In this document: positions 17,795 to 26,363 of the stretch, piece after piece
How the letters are laid out: each line of letters opens with the position of its first letter
Numbering within the stretch: position 1 is the first letter of the stretch
Source of the DNA: Limnobaculum zhutongyuii
GTDB lineage: Bacteria > Pseudomonadota > Gammaproteobacteria > Enterobacterales > Enterobacteriaceae
Direction: 5' to 3'
NCBI RefSeq assembly: GCF_004295645.1
Contig: NZ_CP034752.1
Location: forward strand, 2,418,001 to 2,482,000
Length of the DNA: 64,000 bases
Made by a program: the position numbers and the translations under genes
Notes under the pieces: generated by a model
What the model saw: the letters and a program-made list of their open reading frames with translations, nothing else
Databases searched by the model: none
Told to the model about the DNA's origin: nothing

Positions 17795-17871
17795 GGCTAC
17801 GTAGCTCAGCTGGTTAGAGCACATCACTCATAATGATGGGGTCACAGGTTCAAATCCCGTCGTAGCCACCA
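17795..17871 (+). tRNA. metT: tRNA-Met (CAU), elongator
   Basis: A 77-nt cloverleaf from GGCTACGTAGCTC to GTAGCCACCA. The 7-bp acceptor stem GGCTACG/CGTAGCC, anticodon CAT in CTCATAA, T-loop GGTTCAAATCC and encoded CCA are all visible. It corresponds to E. coli metT/metU, the elongator and not the initiator. Confidence 0.96.
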
Positions 17872-17875
17872 TTTT

Positions 17876-17960
17876 GCGGAAGTGGCGAAATTGGTAGACG
17901 CACCAGATTTAGGTTCTGGCGCCGCAAGGTGTGCGAGTTCAAGTCTCGCCTTCCGCACCA
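17876..17960 (+). tRNA. leuW: tRNA-Leu (UAG)
   Basis: An 85-nt class II tRNA with acceptor GCGGAAG/CTTCCGC and anticodon TAG within ATTTAGG. A long variable arm (GGCGCCGCAAGGTGTGC) and encoded CCA are present. It matches E. coli leuW, which occupies the same cluster. Confidence 0.96.
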
Positions 17961-17985
17961 TTTTCCTTCAATGACAATGCTCGGG

Positions 17986-18060
17986 TGGGGTATCGCCAAG
18001 CGGTAAGGCAACGGGTTTTGATCCCGTCATCCCCAGGTTCGAATCCTGGTACCCCAGCCA
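17986..18060 (+). tRNA. glnU: tRNA-Gln (UUG), copy 1
   Basis: A 75-nt tRNA with acceptor TGGGGTA/TACCCCA, anticodon TTG in TTTTGAT, T-loop GGTTCGAATCC and encoded CCA. It is identical to the two other Gln tRNAs in the window. Confidence 0.96.
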
Positions 18061-18105
18061 TTTTTCTGCTTATACTTATAAGCTATTTTGGAAATTATCT
18101 CCTAT

Positions 18106-18180
18106 TGGGGTATCGCCAAGCGGTAAGGCAACGGGTTTTGATCCCGTCATCCCCAGGTTCGAATCCTGGTACCCCAGCCA
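18106..18180 (+). tRNA. glnW: tRNA-Gln (UUG), copy 2
   Basis: Identical in sequence to the copy at 17986. It is the last tRNA of the first unit. The 45-base spacer before it is unrelated to the other spacers. No CUG-reading glutamine tRNA is present here, although E. coli has glnV/glnX in this cluster. Confidence 0.95.
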
Positions 18181-18325
18181 TTTCCTTCTCTCCCTTTTTA
18201 TTCTCAGATTTTTTACCGTTTCCATCTCTCCCATCCTTTTCTTTGCTTATCGTTCAAAAAGTCATCAAACAAATAGCTTAAACTCCAAATCTGTCTGTTT
18301 TCTGCCCGATGAGCAGATCAAAACC

Positions 18326-18354
18326 TTGACGAAAACGACACATATCCGCATAAT
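18326..18354 (+). promoter_or_regulatory. promoter of tRNA operon 2
   Basis: TTGACG (18326-18331), a 17-base spacer and CATAAT (18349-18354) are followed by the GC-rich discriminator GCGCTC. It lies exactly 600 bases after the first tRNA promoter, with diverged spacer sequence. Confidence 0.8.
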
Positions 18355-18394
18355 GCGCTCCTTAACGCCGTTGAAGGTTAAGCAAAAAGTATTT

Positions 18395-18471
18395 GGCTAC
18401 GTAGCTCAGCTGGTTAGAGCACATCACTCATAATGATGGGGTCACAGGTTCAAATCCCGTCGTAGCCACCA
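18395..18471 (+). tRNA. metU: tRNA-Met (CAU), second copy
   Basis: Identical to the tRNA at 17795-17871. It has anticodon CAT and encoded CCA, and opens the second tRNA transcription unit. Confidence 0.96.
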
Positions 18472-18475
18472 TTTT

Positions 18476-18560
18476 GCGGAAGTGGCGAAATTGGTAGACG
18501 CACCAGATTTAGGTTCTGGCGCCGCAAGGTGTGCGAGTTCAAGTCTCGCCTTCCGCACCA
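18476..18560 (+). tRNA. tRNA-Leu (UAG), second copy
   Basis: Identical to the tRNA at 17876-17960. E. coli has a single leuW here, so this extra copy is lineage-specific. Confidence 0.95.
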
Positions 18561-18586
18561 TTTTCCTTCAGCGACAATATTACTGG

Positions 18587-18661
18587 TGGGGTATCGCCAA
18601 GCGGTAAGGCAACGGGTTTTGATCCCGTCATCCCCAGGTTCGAATCCTGGTACCCCAGCCA
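18587..18661 (+). tRNA. tRNA-Gln (UUG), copy 3
   Basis: Identical to the other two Gln(UUG) genes. It is the last gene of the second unit and is followed after 25 bases by a strong terminator. Confidence 0.95.
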
Positions 18662-18686
18662 TTCTCTTATTGAGTATGGTTTTCCA

Positions 18687-18724
18687 GACATAAAAAAACT
18701 CGCATCAGCGAGTTTTTTTATGTC
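18687..18724. terminator. terminator of tRNA operon 2 and ubiF
   Basis: A perfect 17-bp stem (18687-18703 with 18708-18724) has a 4-base loop and seven-base A and T runs in the arms. It works in both orientations and ends the tRNA unit and the convergent ubiF transcript. Confidence 0.9.
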
Positions 18725-18751
18725 TGTCGTTCGGCATTGTTAAGCGGCTAA

Positions 18752-19942
18752 TTATAACCCCAGCGCATATTTCAATGCCCATTGCTTAAGCTTACCTGCA
18801 CGTTCCGCCGCCATTAACGCCAGATTGCGCACCAAACGCAACGGTGGTAGTTGGTTGCTAAACGCTTTGTAGAACAAATCCATACCAGATTGCATCAGTA
18901 AGTTATCCGGGTAGCGTCTGCGCTGATAACGACTTAAAACCTTATCAGAACCATACTCCTCTCCTTTCTTACGAGCCTCCAGCAGCACCTGCAATAAGCA
19001 ATCCACGTCACGATAACCTAAATTAACTCCCTGGCCAGCCAGAGGATTAATGGTATGGGCCGAATCCCCCACCAACACCATGCCAGAATGATAATAACGT
19101 TGGGCATGACGACGAATTAATGGAAACGATCCTGCGGCTTTCACTTTTACCTTTCCCAAACGTTCCGGGAACTCACGCAATACTTCTTTTTCCAGTTCAG
19201 GCAGAGAGAGTGATTGTAACTGACGAATACGAGACGGTGAGTCATACCACACCAGAGAAGCATATTGTCCAAACAGCGGCAGAAATGCACGAGGTCCTGA
19301 AGGATAAAACTGCTGCCAGGTTGCATCTTGCTGAAGTTGTTGCGTCTCAACGGTTATCAACATACAGGACTGACGATATTGCCAACCGGTTAATCCAATA
19401 CCGGCAAACTTTCTTACCGCAGAATCTGCACCGTCCGCACCAATGACTAATGGCGCACTCAGGCATTCGCCATTGTCCAATGTCACCAGCTTTAATGTAG
19501 CATCAACCTCTGATGGAATAACGGAAACTAAGCGTGCTGGGCAATGCAGAGCTAATGATGGCCAGTGCTCAAACTGTTGCCATAACCCCAGTTGAATGAG
19601 ACGATTCTCTACCATGTAACCTAATTCGGGTAATGACAGTGAAGCAGCATCAAAAACCACTTTAGATTCATTCCATTCCCAGGTTTCCAGCTTGCGGTAA
19701 GGTGTAATTCGCATTGATGCAATACTATCCCATGCACCCAATCGTTTTAGCAGATTAACCGAAGTACAACCAATGGCTGAAACTCGCACGTCAGGTTCGC
19801 TATCGGCGGAAAAAACTGCCGGGCTATCATGCTCAATTACCGCTACCGACCAGCCCTCTTGAGCTAACCCAAGGGCAACCGCTGCGCCGACCATTCCACC
19901 GCCGACAACAATGGCATCATACTGTTTTATTGTTTTTTTCAT
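18752..19942 (-). CDS. ubiF: 2-octaprenyl-3-methyl-6-methoxy-1,4-benzoquinol hydroxylase UbiF
   Basis: An FAD monooxygenase performing the C6 (C5 in other numbering) hydroxylation of ubiquinone synthesis. It has 396 residues (E. coli 391). It has the N-terminal dinucleotide fold VVGGGMVGAAVALGLAQEG (11-29), the DG motif VIGADGADSAVRKFAG and the FAD ribityl site VLVGDSAHTINPLAGQGVNLGYRD. The C-terminus KQWALKYALGL is almost identical to the E. coli protein. It is divergent from miaB, the conserved arrangement. Confidence 0.97.
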   Translation of the reverse strand: MKKTIKQYDAIVVGGGMVGAAVALGLAQEGWSVAVIEHDSPAVFSADSEPDVRVSAIGCTSVNLLKRLGAWDSIASMRITPYRKLETWEWNESKVVFDAASLSLPELGYMVENRLIQLGLWQQFEHWPSLALHCPARLVSVIPSEVDATLKLVTLDNGECLSAPLVIGADGADSAVRKFAGIGLTGWQYRQSCMLITVETQQLQQDATWQQFYPSGPRAFLPLFGQYASLVWYDSPSRIRQLQSLSLPELEKEVLREFPERLGKVKVKAAGSFPLIRRHAQRYYHSGMVLVGDSAHTINPLAGQGVNLGYRDVDCLLQVLLEARKKGEEYGSDKVLSRYQRRRYPDNLLMQSGMDLFYKAFSNQLPPLRLVRNLALMAAERAGKLKQWALKYALGL

Positions 19943-20100
19943 GTTGTTATCACACCGCGCTAATCCTTACTACCACAGAGTGTACCGGATTTTTACAATT
20001 CCTTCAGCGTCGAAGCGATGCTTAAGCTGGTCACGGGAACAACAAACCATTACAATACGCGCCCTGCATAGGGTTTTAACCTGTACTGAGTAGCGAATCT

Positions 20101-21528
20101 ATGACCAAGAAACTGTATATAAAAACCTGGGGCTGTCAGATGAACGAGTACGATTCATCTAAAATGGCCGATTTACTGGGAAGTACCCATGGCTATCAGC
20201 TGACCGAAGATGCTGAAGAAGCGGATGTTCTATTGCTGAATACCTGCTCAATTCGTGAAAAAGCGCAGGAAAAGGTATTCCATCAGCTTGGTCGCTGGAA
20301 ATCATTTAAAGACACCAGACCCGATATTATTATTGGTGTGGGTGGATGTGTGGCGTCTCAGGAAGGCGATCACATTCGTCAACGCGCGCCGTTTGTCGAT
20401 GTCATCTTTGGGCCACAAACCCTGCATCGCCTGCCGGAGATGATCAATAAAGCCAGCGGCACACGTAGCCCGGTGGTTGATATCAGCTTCCCGGAAATCG
20501 AGAAATTCGACCGCTTACCGGAACCTAAAGCCGAAGGCCCTACCGCCTTTGTTTCCATTATGGAAGGCTGCAATAAATATTGTACTTACTGCGTGGTACC
20601 TTATACCCGTGGTGAAGAAGTGAGCCGCCCAAGCGATGATGTGCTATTCGAAATAGCCCAGCTTGCAGCTCAGGGCGTACGGGAAGTAAATCTGCTGGGC
20701 CAAAACGTTAACGCCTACCGTGGACCCGCTTTTGACGGTGGTATCTGTACTTTTGCAGACTTGCTACGTTTAGTGGCCAGTATTGATGGTATTGACCGTA
20801 TTCGCTTCACCACCAGCCATCCAATTGAGTTTACTGACGATATCATTGAAGTCTATAAAGATACCCCTGAGCTGGTGAGTTTCCTGCATTTACCGGTACA
20901 AAGCGGTTCTGATCGCGTTTTAAATATGATGGGCAGAACCCATACTGCACTGGAATATAAAGCCATTATTCGCAAATTACGTGCAGCACGTCCGGACCTG
21001 CAAATCAGTTCTGACTTCATTGTTGGTTTCCCGGGTGAAACTCTGCAAGACTTCGAACAAACCATGAAGCTGATTGCCGATGTTGATTTCGATATGAGCT
21101 ATAGCTTTATCTTCTCTGCCCGACCGGGAACACCAGCGGCCGATATGGTCGATGATGTATCCGAAGATGAGAAAAAGCAGCGCCTGTATATTCTGCAGGA
21201 AAGAATCAATCAGCAGGCGATGCAATATAGCCGTCGTATGCAAGGCAGCATCCAGCGTATTTTAGTGGAAGGTACATCACGTAAAAGCGTTATGGAGCTG
21301 TCCGGTCGTACCGAGAATAACCGTGTGGTTAACTTTGAAGGCACTCCGGATATGATTGGTAAATTCGTTGACGTAGAAATTGTCGATGTTTATACCAACT
21401 CCCTGCGTGGCAAGCTGGTAAGAACCGAAGACCAGATGAACCTGCGGGTTCAGGCTTCACCGGAAGAGGTGATCGCGCGTACCCGTAAGGAAGATGATTT
21501 AGGCGTAGGCGTTTACCAGCCTCAATAA
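20101..21528 (+). CDS. miaB: tRNA-2-methylthio-N6-dimethylallyladenosine synthase MiaB
   Basis: A radical-SAM methylthiotransferase that converts i6A37 to ms2i6A37 in tRNAs reading U-starting codons. It has 475 residues. The N-terminal UPF0004 domain binds the auxiliary cluster (KTWGCQMNEYDS Cys12, LLNTCSIREKA Cys49, GGCVASQEG Cys83). The radical-SAM CxxxCxxC motif is in GCNKYCTYCVVP (about 155-166). The C-terminal TRAM domain contains ILVEGTSRKS and NRVVNFEG. The start follows a weak ribosome site. Confidence 0.97.
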   Translation: MTKKLYIKTWGCQMNEYDSSKMADLLGSTHGYQLTEDAEEADVLLLNTCSIREKAQEKVFHQLGRWKSFKDTRPDIIIGVGGCVASQEGDHIRQRAPFVDVIFGPQTLHRLPEMINKASGTRSPVVDISFPEIEKFDRLPEPKAEGPTAFVSIMEGCNKYCTYCVVPYTRGEEVSRPSDDVLFEIAQLAAQGVREVNLLGQNVNAYRGPAFDGGICTFADLLRLVASIDGIDRIRFTTSHPIEFTDDIIEVYKDTPELVSFLHLPVQSGSDRVLNMMGRTHTALEYKAIIRKLRAARPDLQISSDFIVGFPGETLQDFEQTMKLIADVDFDMSYSFIFSARPGTPAADMVDDVSEDEKKQRLYILQERINQQAMQYSRRMQGSIQRILVEGTSRKSVMELSGRTENNRVVNFEGTPDMIGKFVDVEIVDVYTNSLRGKLVRTEDQMNLRVQASPEEVIARTRKEDDLGVGVYQPQ

Positions 21529-21545
21529 GGCCGTTTTCATATTAA

Positions 21546-21582
21546 AACATCATGATAAGCAGACTCTGTTTATCATGATGTT
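21546..21582 (+). terminator. hairpin after miaB
   Basis: A perfect 13-bp stem (21546-21558/21570-21582) has an 11-base loop and is AT-rich. No U run follows, so termination may be partial. Confidence 0.5.
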
Positions 21583-21643
21583 ATAAAACACAGATTACTG
21601 CTTCATTGAGATTAATATTCATCAGACACAGGGAAAGTAAAAC

Positions 21644-21835
21644 ATGGGCATGATCATTCTACCAACCATTGGCTTGCTGTGTATTTTGCTGCTGATTCTG
21701 GGCGTTCTGCTGTTCTATATCAATAAACGTTCATCCCCTGTGCTTATCATTCTGTTTATTCTGGCTGCGGCGGCCGCCTGTTCGGTTGGCTGGTTCCTTT
21801 ATCAATGTATTGCGGCTACCGGCGGCGCTCACTGA
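21644..21835 (+). CDS. small two-helix membrane protein, unknown function
   Basis: A 63-residue hydrophobic protein preceded by AGGGAAAG and ATG 21644. Two membrane segments are visible: IILPTIGLLCILLLILGVLLFYI (4-26), then a short basic turn INKRSSP, and VLIILFILAAAAACSVGWFLY (33-53). I do not recognise a named family. It lies between miaB and the ybeZYX-lnt operon on the same strand, where E. coli has no gene. It is most likely real given the clean ribosome site and topology. Confidence 0.6.
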   Translation: MGMIILPTIGLLCILLLILGVLLFYINKRSSPVLIILFILAAAAACSVGWFLYQCIAATGGAH

Positions 21836-22001
21836 GTTATTCCCCTCCCCCTAAACGTGATTTCATCGAATTTATCTCAATAGTTGCGAATTTGAGATCC
21901 CACATGAATAATGATGTAAGTTATCTATAATTAAAGATAAATAGCGCTGTACAAAAAACATTCTTATTCATTAATCACATCGCGAGATTAAGAGGTACTA
22001 C

Positions 22002-23057
22002 TTGAAAATTGATACTTTGGAAGTTTCACTGGAACCCGCAGACAACGAGCGCCTGAAAAGCCTATGTGGTCCATTTGATGACAATATCAAACAGTTGGAA
22101 CGACGCCTTGGTATTGAAATCAATCGTCGCGATAATCGATTCACTCTGGTTGGAAAAGCCTCCTGTGTTGAGGTGGCTAAAGATATTCTTCTCACGCTTT
22201 ATGTTGATACCGCTCCGATACGCGGGATCATTCCTGATATTGAACCCGACCAAATACATTTAGCAATTAAAGAATCTGGCGTTTTAGAGCAAATTGCCGA
22301 TTCGGTACCAGAGTACGGCAAAGCAGTCATCATCAAAACTAAACGAGGGATGATTAAACCGCGCACGCCAAATCAGGCTCAATACATTGCCAATATTCTC
22401 GATCATGATATTACTTTTGGTGTCGGCCCTGCGGGTACCGGTAAAACCTATCTGGCGGTTGCGGCGGCAGTGGATGCACTGGAACGTCAGGAAATTCGCA
22501 GAATACTGCTCACCCGCCCTGCCGTTGAAGCCGGTGAAAAACTGGGTTTTCTGCCCGGTGATTTAAGCCAGAAAGTCGACCCTTACCTGCGCCCGTTATA
22601 TGACGCGCTGTTTGAAATGTTGGGCTTTGAACGGGTAGAGAAGCTGATGGAGCGCAACGTTATCGAAGTGGCTCCTCTGGCCTATATGCGTGGCCGTACC
22701 TTGAACGATGCATTTATTATTCTGGATGAGAGCCAGAACACCTCCATTGAACAGATGAAGATGTTCCTGACCCGTATCGGATTCAACTCTAAAGCGGTGA
22801 TCACCGGTGACGTAACGCAAATTGACCTGCCACGTAATCAAAAGTCCGGCTTACGTCATGCAATTGAGGTATTATCCAACGTTGATGAAATCAGCTTTAA
22901 TTTCTTTCATAGCGAAGACGTGGTCAGACACCCGGTGGTTGCCCGTATCGTTATCGCCTATGAAGAATGGGAAGCTGAAGACCAAAAACGTAAAGATGCA
23001 CTGGCAGAGCAACGCAAACGCGAATATCAGCAAACCTCTGAGTCCGGCGCGCAATAA
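22002..23057 (+). CDS. ybeZ: PhoH-like ATPase YbeZ
   Basis: A PhoH-family P-loop ATPase that partners YbeY in rRNA processing and ribosome quality control. It has 351 residues with a TTG start, chosen because MKIDTLEVSLEPADNERL aligns with E. coli YbeZ and AGAGG lies 10 bases upstream. Walker A is GVGPAGTGKTYLAVAAAVDALE (near 140-161). Walker B is DAFIILDESQNTSIEQMKMF, and the region around ITGDVTQIDLP is the helicase-like motif III. The C-terminal tail is charged. It is the first gene of the ybeZ-ybeY-ybeX-lnt operon. Confidence 0.96.
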   Translation: MKIDTLEVSLEPADNERLKSLCGPFDDNIKQLERRLGIEINRRDNRFTLVGKASCVEVAKDILLTLYVDTAPIRGIIPDIEPDQIHLAIKESGVLEQIADSVPEYGKAVIIKTKRGMIKPRTPNQAQYIANILDHDITFGVGPAGTGKTYLAVAAAVDALERQEIRRILLTRPAVEAGEKLGFLPGDLSQKVDPYLRPLYDALFEMLGFERVEKLMERNVIEVAPLAYMRGRTLNDAFIILDESQNTSIEQMKMFLTRIGFNSKAVITGDVTQIDLPRNQKSGLRHAIEVLSNVDEISFNFFHSEDVVRHPVVARIVIAYEEWEAEDQKRKDALAEQRKREYQQTSESGAQ

Positions 23058-23069
23058 TTGAAGGCTGAT

Positions 23070-23543
23070 ATGGACCACGTGATTTTAGATTTACAGGTAG
23101 CCTGTGAGAATACTCAGGGATTACCTGATGAGCAGGAGATTCAACGCTGGTTGGATGCGGCGGTACTTCCTTTCCAACGGGAAGCGGAAGTCACCGTCCG
23201 TCTGGTGGATACAGAAGAGAGCCACCAGCTTAATCATACCTATAGGGGAATGGATAAACCGACGAATGTGTTATCATTTCCCTTTGAGGCTCCCCCCGGC
23301 ATGGAAATGCCGCTGTTGGGGGATTTGGTCATCTGCCGTCAGATTGTAGAAAAAGAAGCGGATGAACAAAATAAGATTTTACTCGCACATTGGGCTCATA
23401 TGGTTGTCCATGGTAGCCTCCATCTGTTAGGGTATGATCACATCATTGATGATGATGCGGAAGAAATGGAGTCTTTAGAGACTGAGATTATGCAAGAGTT
23501 AGGTTATCCTGACCCCTATGCCTCAGAAAAAGACGCAGTCTAA
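23070..23543 (+). CDS. ybeY: endoribonuclease YbeY
   Basis: A single-strand metallo-endoribonuclease acting in 16S rRNA 3'-end maturation and removal of defective 70S ribosomes. It has 157 residues from ATG 23070. An upstream in-frame TTG at 23058 exists, but MDHVILDLQVACE matches the family start. The zinc triad is in HMVVHGSLHLLGYDH, the canonical HGxLHLxGYDH motif, near residues 113-127. It begins 12 bases after ybeZ ends and is followed 18 bases later by ybeX. Confidence 0.97.
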   Translation: MDHVILDLQVACENTQGLPDEQEIQRWLDAAVLPFQREAEVTVRLVDTEESHQLNHTYRGMDKPTNVLSFPFEAPPGMEMPLLGDLVICRQIVEKEADEQNKILLAHWAHMVVHGSLHLLGYDHIIDDDAEEMESLETEIMQELGYPDPYASEKDAV

Positions 23544-23561
23544 CTAACTAATAAAGAATGC

Positions 23562-24440
23562 ATGAGCGACGATCATTCACAAAGTAACGATAGCCCTGGA
23601 CCCAAAAAGGGCTTCTTTTCACTGATTCTTGGCCAGTTTTTTCATGGCGAGCCTAAAAACCGCGGCGACTTAGTCGAACTTATCCGCGATTCAGAACAAA
23701 ACGATCTTATCGATCCCGATACCCGCGATATGCTGGAAGGTGTCATGGATATCGCAGAGCAACGCGTCCGCGATATTATGATCCCTCGTTCCCAGATGAT
23801 TACCTTAAAACGTAATCAGCCGCTGGAAGAGTGTCTGGATGTGATTATCGAATCAGCCCACTCCCGCTTCCCGGTGATCAGCGAAGACAAAGACCATATT
23901 GAAGGCATTTTAATGGCGAAAGATTTATTGCCATTTATGAGTAAAGACTCTCAGCCTTTCACTATCGATCAGGTTCTTCGTCCGGCAGTTGTGGTGCCTG
24001 AAAGTAAGCGTGTTGACCGCATGCTAAAAGAGTTCCGTTCACAACGCTACCATATGGCCATTGTGATTGATGAATTCGGCGGCGTTTCTGGTCTGGTTAC
24101 TATCGAAGATATTCTTGAATTGATTGTTGGTGAAATCGAGGATGAATATGACGATGTGGAAGACCGGGATGTGCGCCAACTAAGCCGTCACACCTTCACC
24201 GTTAGAGCCTTAACACCGATAGAAGAATTTAATGAAGTCTTCTCTACCAACTTCAGTGATGAAGAGGTTGATACTATCGGTGGTCTGGTTATGCAGGCTT
24301 TTGGTCATCTGCCATCACGGGGAGAGATCATCTCTATTGAGGGTTACCAGTTTAAGGTCGCTATGGCGGATAGCCGGCGCATTATTCAGGTACACGTCAC
24401 GATTCCTAATGAATCGCCACAACCACAGTTAGAAGATTAA
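23562..24440 (+). CDS. ybeX: CorC/YbeX, CBS-domain protein
   Basis: A 292-residue protein of the CorC family, linked in enterics to Mg/Co efflux phenotypes and, in E. coli, to ribosome maturation. Two CBS domains occupy about 70-190 (MIPRSQMITLKRNQPLEECLDVIIESAHSRFPV, VIDEFGGVSGLVTIEDILELIVGEIEDE). A C-terminal transporter-associated CorC_HlyC domain covers 205-290 (TVRALTPIEEFNEVF, DTIGGLVMQAFGHLP). It is the third gene of the ybeZYX-lnt operon. Confidence 0.95.
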   Translation: MSDDHSQSNDSPGPKKGFFSLILGQFFHGEPKNRGDLVELIRDSEQNDLIDPDTRDMLEGVMDIAEQRVRDIMIPRSQMITLKRNQPLEECLDVIIESAHSRFPVISEDKDHIEGILMAKDLLPFMSKDSQPFTIDQVLRPAVVVPESKRVDRMLKEFRSQRYHMAIVIDEFGGVSGLVTIEDILELIVGEIEDEYDDVEDRDVRQLSRHTFTVRALTPIEEFNEVFSTNFSDEEVDTIGGLVMQAFGHLPSRGEIISIEGYQFKVAMADSRRIIQVHVTIPNESPQPQLED

Positions 24441-24447
24441 TTATCAC

Positions 24448-25977
24448 ATGGCTGTAGCCCATATTTTTGATCGCCAGCGGATTCGATTGCCACTGGCGTT
24501 AATTTTAGGTGCCTGTGGCACCCTGTCACTCTCCCCTTTTGACCTGTGGCCAATGGCGCTGGTTTCGCTCTGTGGCTTACTAGCCCTAACGCTGAACCGT
24601 ACGCCTAAGCAAGCCATGTCGGTTGGTTTTTGGTGGGGGCTCGGTCTGTTTCTGTCCGGTATTCACTGGGTTTACGTCAGCATTGACCAGTTTGGTGGTC
24701 TGCCGATGCCAATCAGTATCGGGCTGGTATTACTGCTGGCTGCCTATCTGTCCCTTTATCCGATGCTGTTTGGTTGGTTGCTGGCCCGCTTTTGGCCACA
24801 GACCACCATCTGGCGTCTGGCACTGGCGGCTCCCGCGCTCTGGCAGGTTACTGAGTTCTTACGTGGTTGGGTTTTCACCGGTTTTCCATGGGTACAGTTC
24901 GGCTATAGTCAGGTCGATGGGCCGCTGAAAGGAATTGCTCCGCTGCTGGGTGTTGATGCTATCAATATGCTGATGATCGCCATTAGCGGTCTGGTGGTAT
25001 TTGCTATTTGTCAGCGTCGTATTCTGCCCGGCATTATTGCTGTGCTCTGCATGCTGCTACCCTGGCCCCTCAAGCAGGTTCAGTGGTTTACCGAACAGCC
25101 AGAGCGTGCCGTTGATGTGGCTTTAGTCCAGGGAAATATCGCCCAGTCATTAAAATGGAGTCCTGACCATCTGCTACCGACTCTGGAAGCTTATGTTAAT
25201 GAATCCAGACCTTATATCGGCAAATCCCGAATTATTATTTGGCCAGAAGCGGCTATTCCTGATATCGAAACCAGACAGGCTTCGTTCTTATCCATGCTGG
25301 ATAGGAACTTCCGGGAAAATAACTCAGCGCTGATTACCGGGATTATTGATTATCGAACCACGCCCCAACGTTCAGATTACTACAATACCCTGATCGTATT
25401 AGGCAACCAGCAACCTTATCAGTATGGCGGCGCTAACCGATATAATAAGCACCATCTGGTTATCTTCGGTGAATATGTTCCTTTTGAGTCGATTCTTCGC
25501 CCGCTGGCGGCTTTCTTTGATCTGCCAATGTCATCAATCAGCGAAGGTAATTATCTGCAAGCTCCGATTGATGTTGCCGGATATAAAATCACCAGCGTTA
25601 TTTGTTATGAAGTGATCATTGGTCAGCAAGTGAGAGATAACTTCACGCCGGATACTGACTTTCTGTTGACTATTTCTAACGATGCCTGGTTTGGTGACTC
25701 TATTGGCCCGCTACAGCATTTCCAAATGGCACGCATGAGAGCATTAGAGCTGGGTCGTCCAATGCTGCGCGGCACCAACAATGGCGTGACGGCGGCAATT
25801 AATGCTAACGGTGATGTAATAGACCGAATTCCACAGTTTAAACGTCAGGTACTGGAAGTAAAAGTAGCGCCAACGACAGGTATGACGCCTTATGCCCGTT
25901 GGGGTTCGTTACCGGTATGGCTAATCACTTTATTGTTGGCCGGTAGTTCCTGGCTGCTGTCTCGCCGTTCAAAATAG
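24448..25977 (+). CDS. lnt: apolipoprotein N-acyltransferase Lnt
   Basis: An inner-membrane enzyme that adds the third acyl chain to lipoproteins, needed for Lol sorting. It has 509 residues. The N-terminal half has about six hydrophobic helices. The periplasmic nitrilase-type domain starts near 215 (VDVALVQGNIAQSLKWSPD). The catalytic triad is visible as Glu in IIWPEAAIPD, Lys in YNKHHLVIFGEYVPFE and Cys in TSVICYEVIIG. A last helix is at the C-terminus (LPVWLITLLLAGSSWLL). It closes the operon and is followed by a hairpin. Confidence 0.96.
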   Translation: MAVAHIFDRQRIRLPLALILGACGTLSLSPFDLWPMALVSLCGLLALTLNRTPKQAMSVGFWWGLGLFLSGIHWVYVSIDQFGGLPMPISIGLVLLLAAYLSLYPMLFGWLLARFWPQTTIWRLALAAPALWQVTEFLRGWVFTGFPWVQFGYSQVDGPLKGIAPLLGVDAINMLMIAISGLVVFAICQRRILPGIIAVLCMLLPWPLKQVQWFTEQPERAVDVALVQGNIAQSLKWSPDHLLPTLEAYVNESRPYIGKSRIIIWPEAAIPDIETRQASFLSMLDRNFRENNSALITGIIDYRTTPQRSDYYNTLIVLGNQQPYQYGGANRYNKHHLVIFGEYVPFESILRPLAAFFDLPMSSISEGNYLQAPIDVAGYKITSVICYEVIIGQQVRDNFTPDTDFLLTISNDAWFGDSIGPLQHFQMARMRALELGRPMLRGTNNGVTAAINANGDVIDRIPQFKRQVLEVKVAPTTGMTPYARWGSLPVWLITLLLAGSSWLLSRRSK

Positions 25978-25988
25978 AATGCCTCGGT

Positions 25989-26017
25989 GGGCTACAGGTT
26001 TATCATTTCTGTAGCCC
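25989..26017 (+). terminator. lnt terminator hairpin
   Basis: The stem GGGCTACAG/CTGTAGCCC (25989-25997/26009-26017) has an 11-base loop, 11 bases after the lnt stop. The U tract is weak. Confidence 0.65.
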
Positions 26018-26135
26018 GCTATTCTGCAACATCACTCAATAATCATTTAGCCCGTACGGTAAATACCTCACTATCCTCATTCTTATTGTCAGGAAATGAG
26101 ATACCAAACTAATTGAAAAAACCTCTCTGTGCTCA

Positions 26136-26173
26136 AGCTGATATATGATATCTCAGTACATCATATATCAGCT
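26136..26173. promoter_or_regulatory. 14-bp perfect inverted repeat upstream of the gltI sigma-54 promoter
   Basis: AGCTGATATATGAT at 26136-26149 is repeated inverted at 26160-26173 with a 10-base spacer. Its centre is about 150 bp upstream of the start predicted from the sigma-54 promoter at 26282, which is where enhancer-binding proteins usually sit. No U tract follows, so a terminator role is unlikely. Confidence 0.5.
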
Positions 26174-26281
26174 CAGATATTGACCAGTTTTACTTTGATA
26201 TATGTCCTGTTCCCCCCTTCTTTTCTAATGATTCTTACCCGTTGCGGCTTTATTAAACAAAAATTTAACATATCTCAGACT

Positions 26282-26297
26282 TGGCACGCACCTTGCT
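26282..26297 (+). promoter_or_regulatory. sigma-54 promoter of gltIJKL
   Basis: TGGCACGCACCTTGCT is a perfect match to the RpoN consensus TGGCACG-N4-TTGCW. It predicts a transcript with a leader of about 270 bases before gltI. The rest of the 599-base gap (25978-26576) holds no gene that I can support. Confidence 0.75.
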
Positions 26298-26363
26298 ACA
26301 TATCTATTGAAGCCGGATAAAAGGTGAAAATAATCCTGAAATTTCTGGTTGTTAAGGACGGAG

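Larger units (their letters stand above)
18364..18570 (+). repeat. exact 207-bp direct repeat of 17764-17970
   Basis: From AACGCCGTTGAAGG through tRNA-Met and tRNA-Leu to TTTTCCTTCA the sequence is identical to 17764-17970, at an offset of exactly 600 bp. Promoter hexamers are also kept at the same offset, but the surrounding bases differ. This is a segmental tandem duplication maintained, or homogenised, over the tRNAs. Confidence 0.95.

Noticed and set aside
17931..18743. Reading frames of 60-116 codons over the tRNA cluster on both strands
   Set aside because: They run through the tRNA genes and repeat with them. The tRNAs explain the sequence fully.
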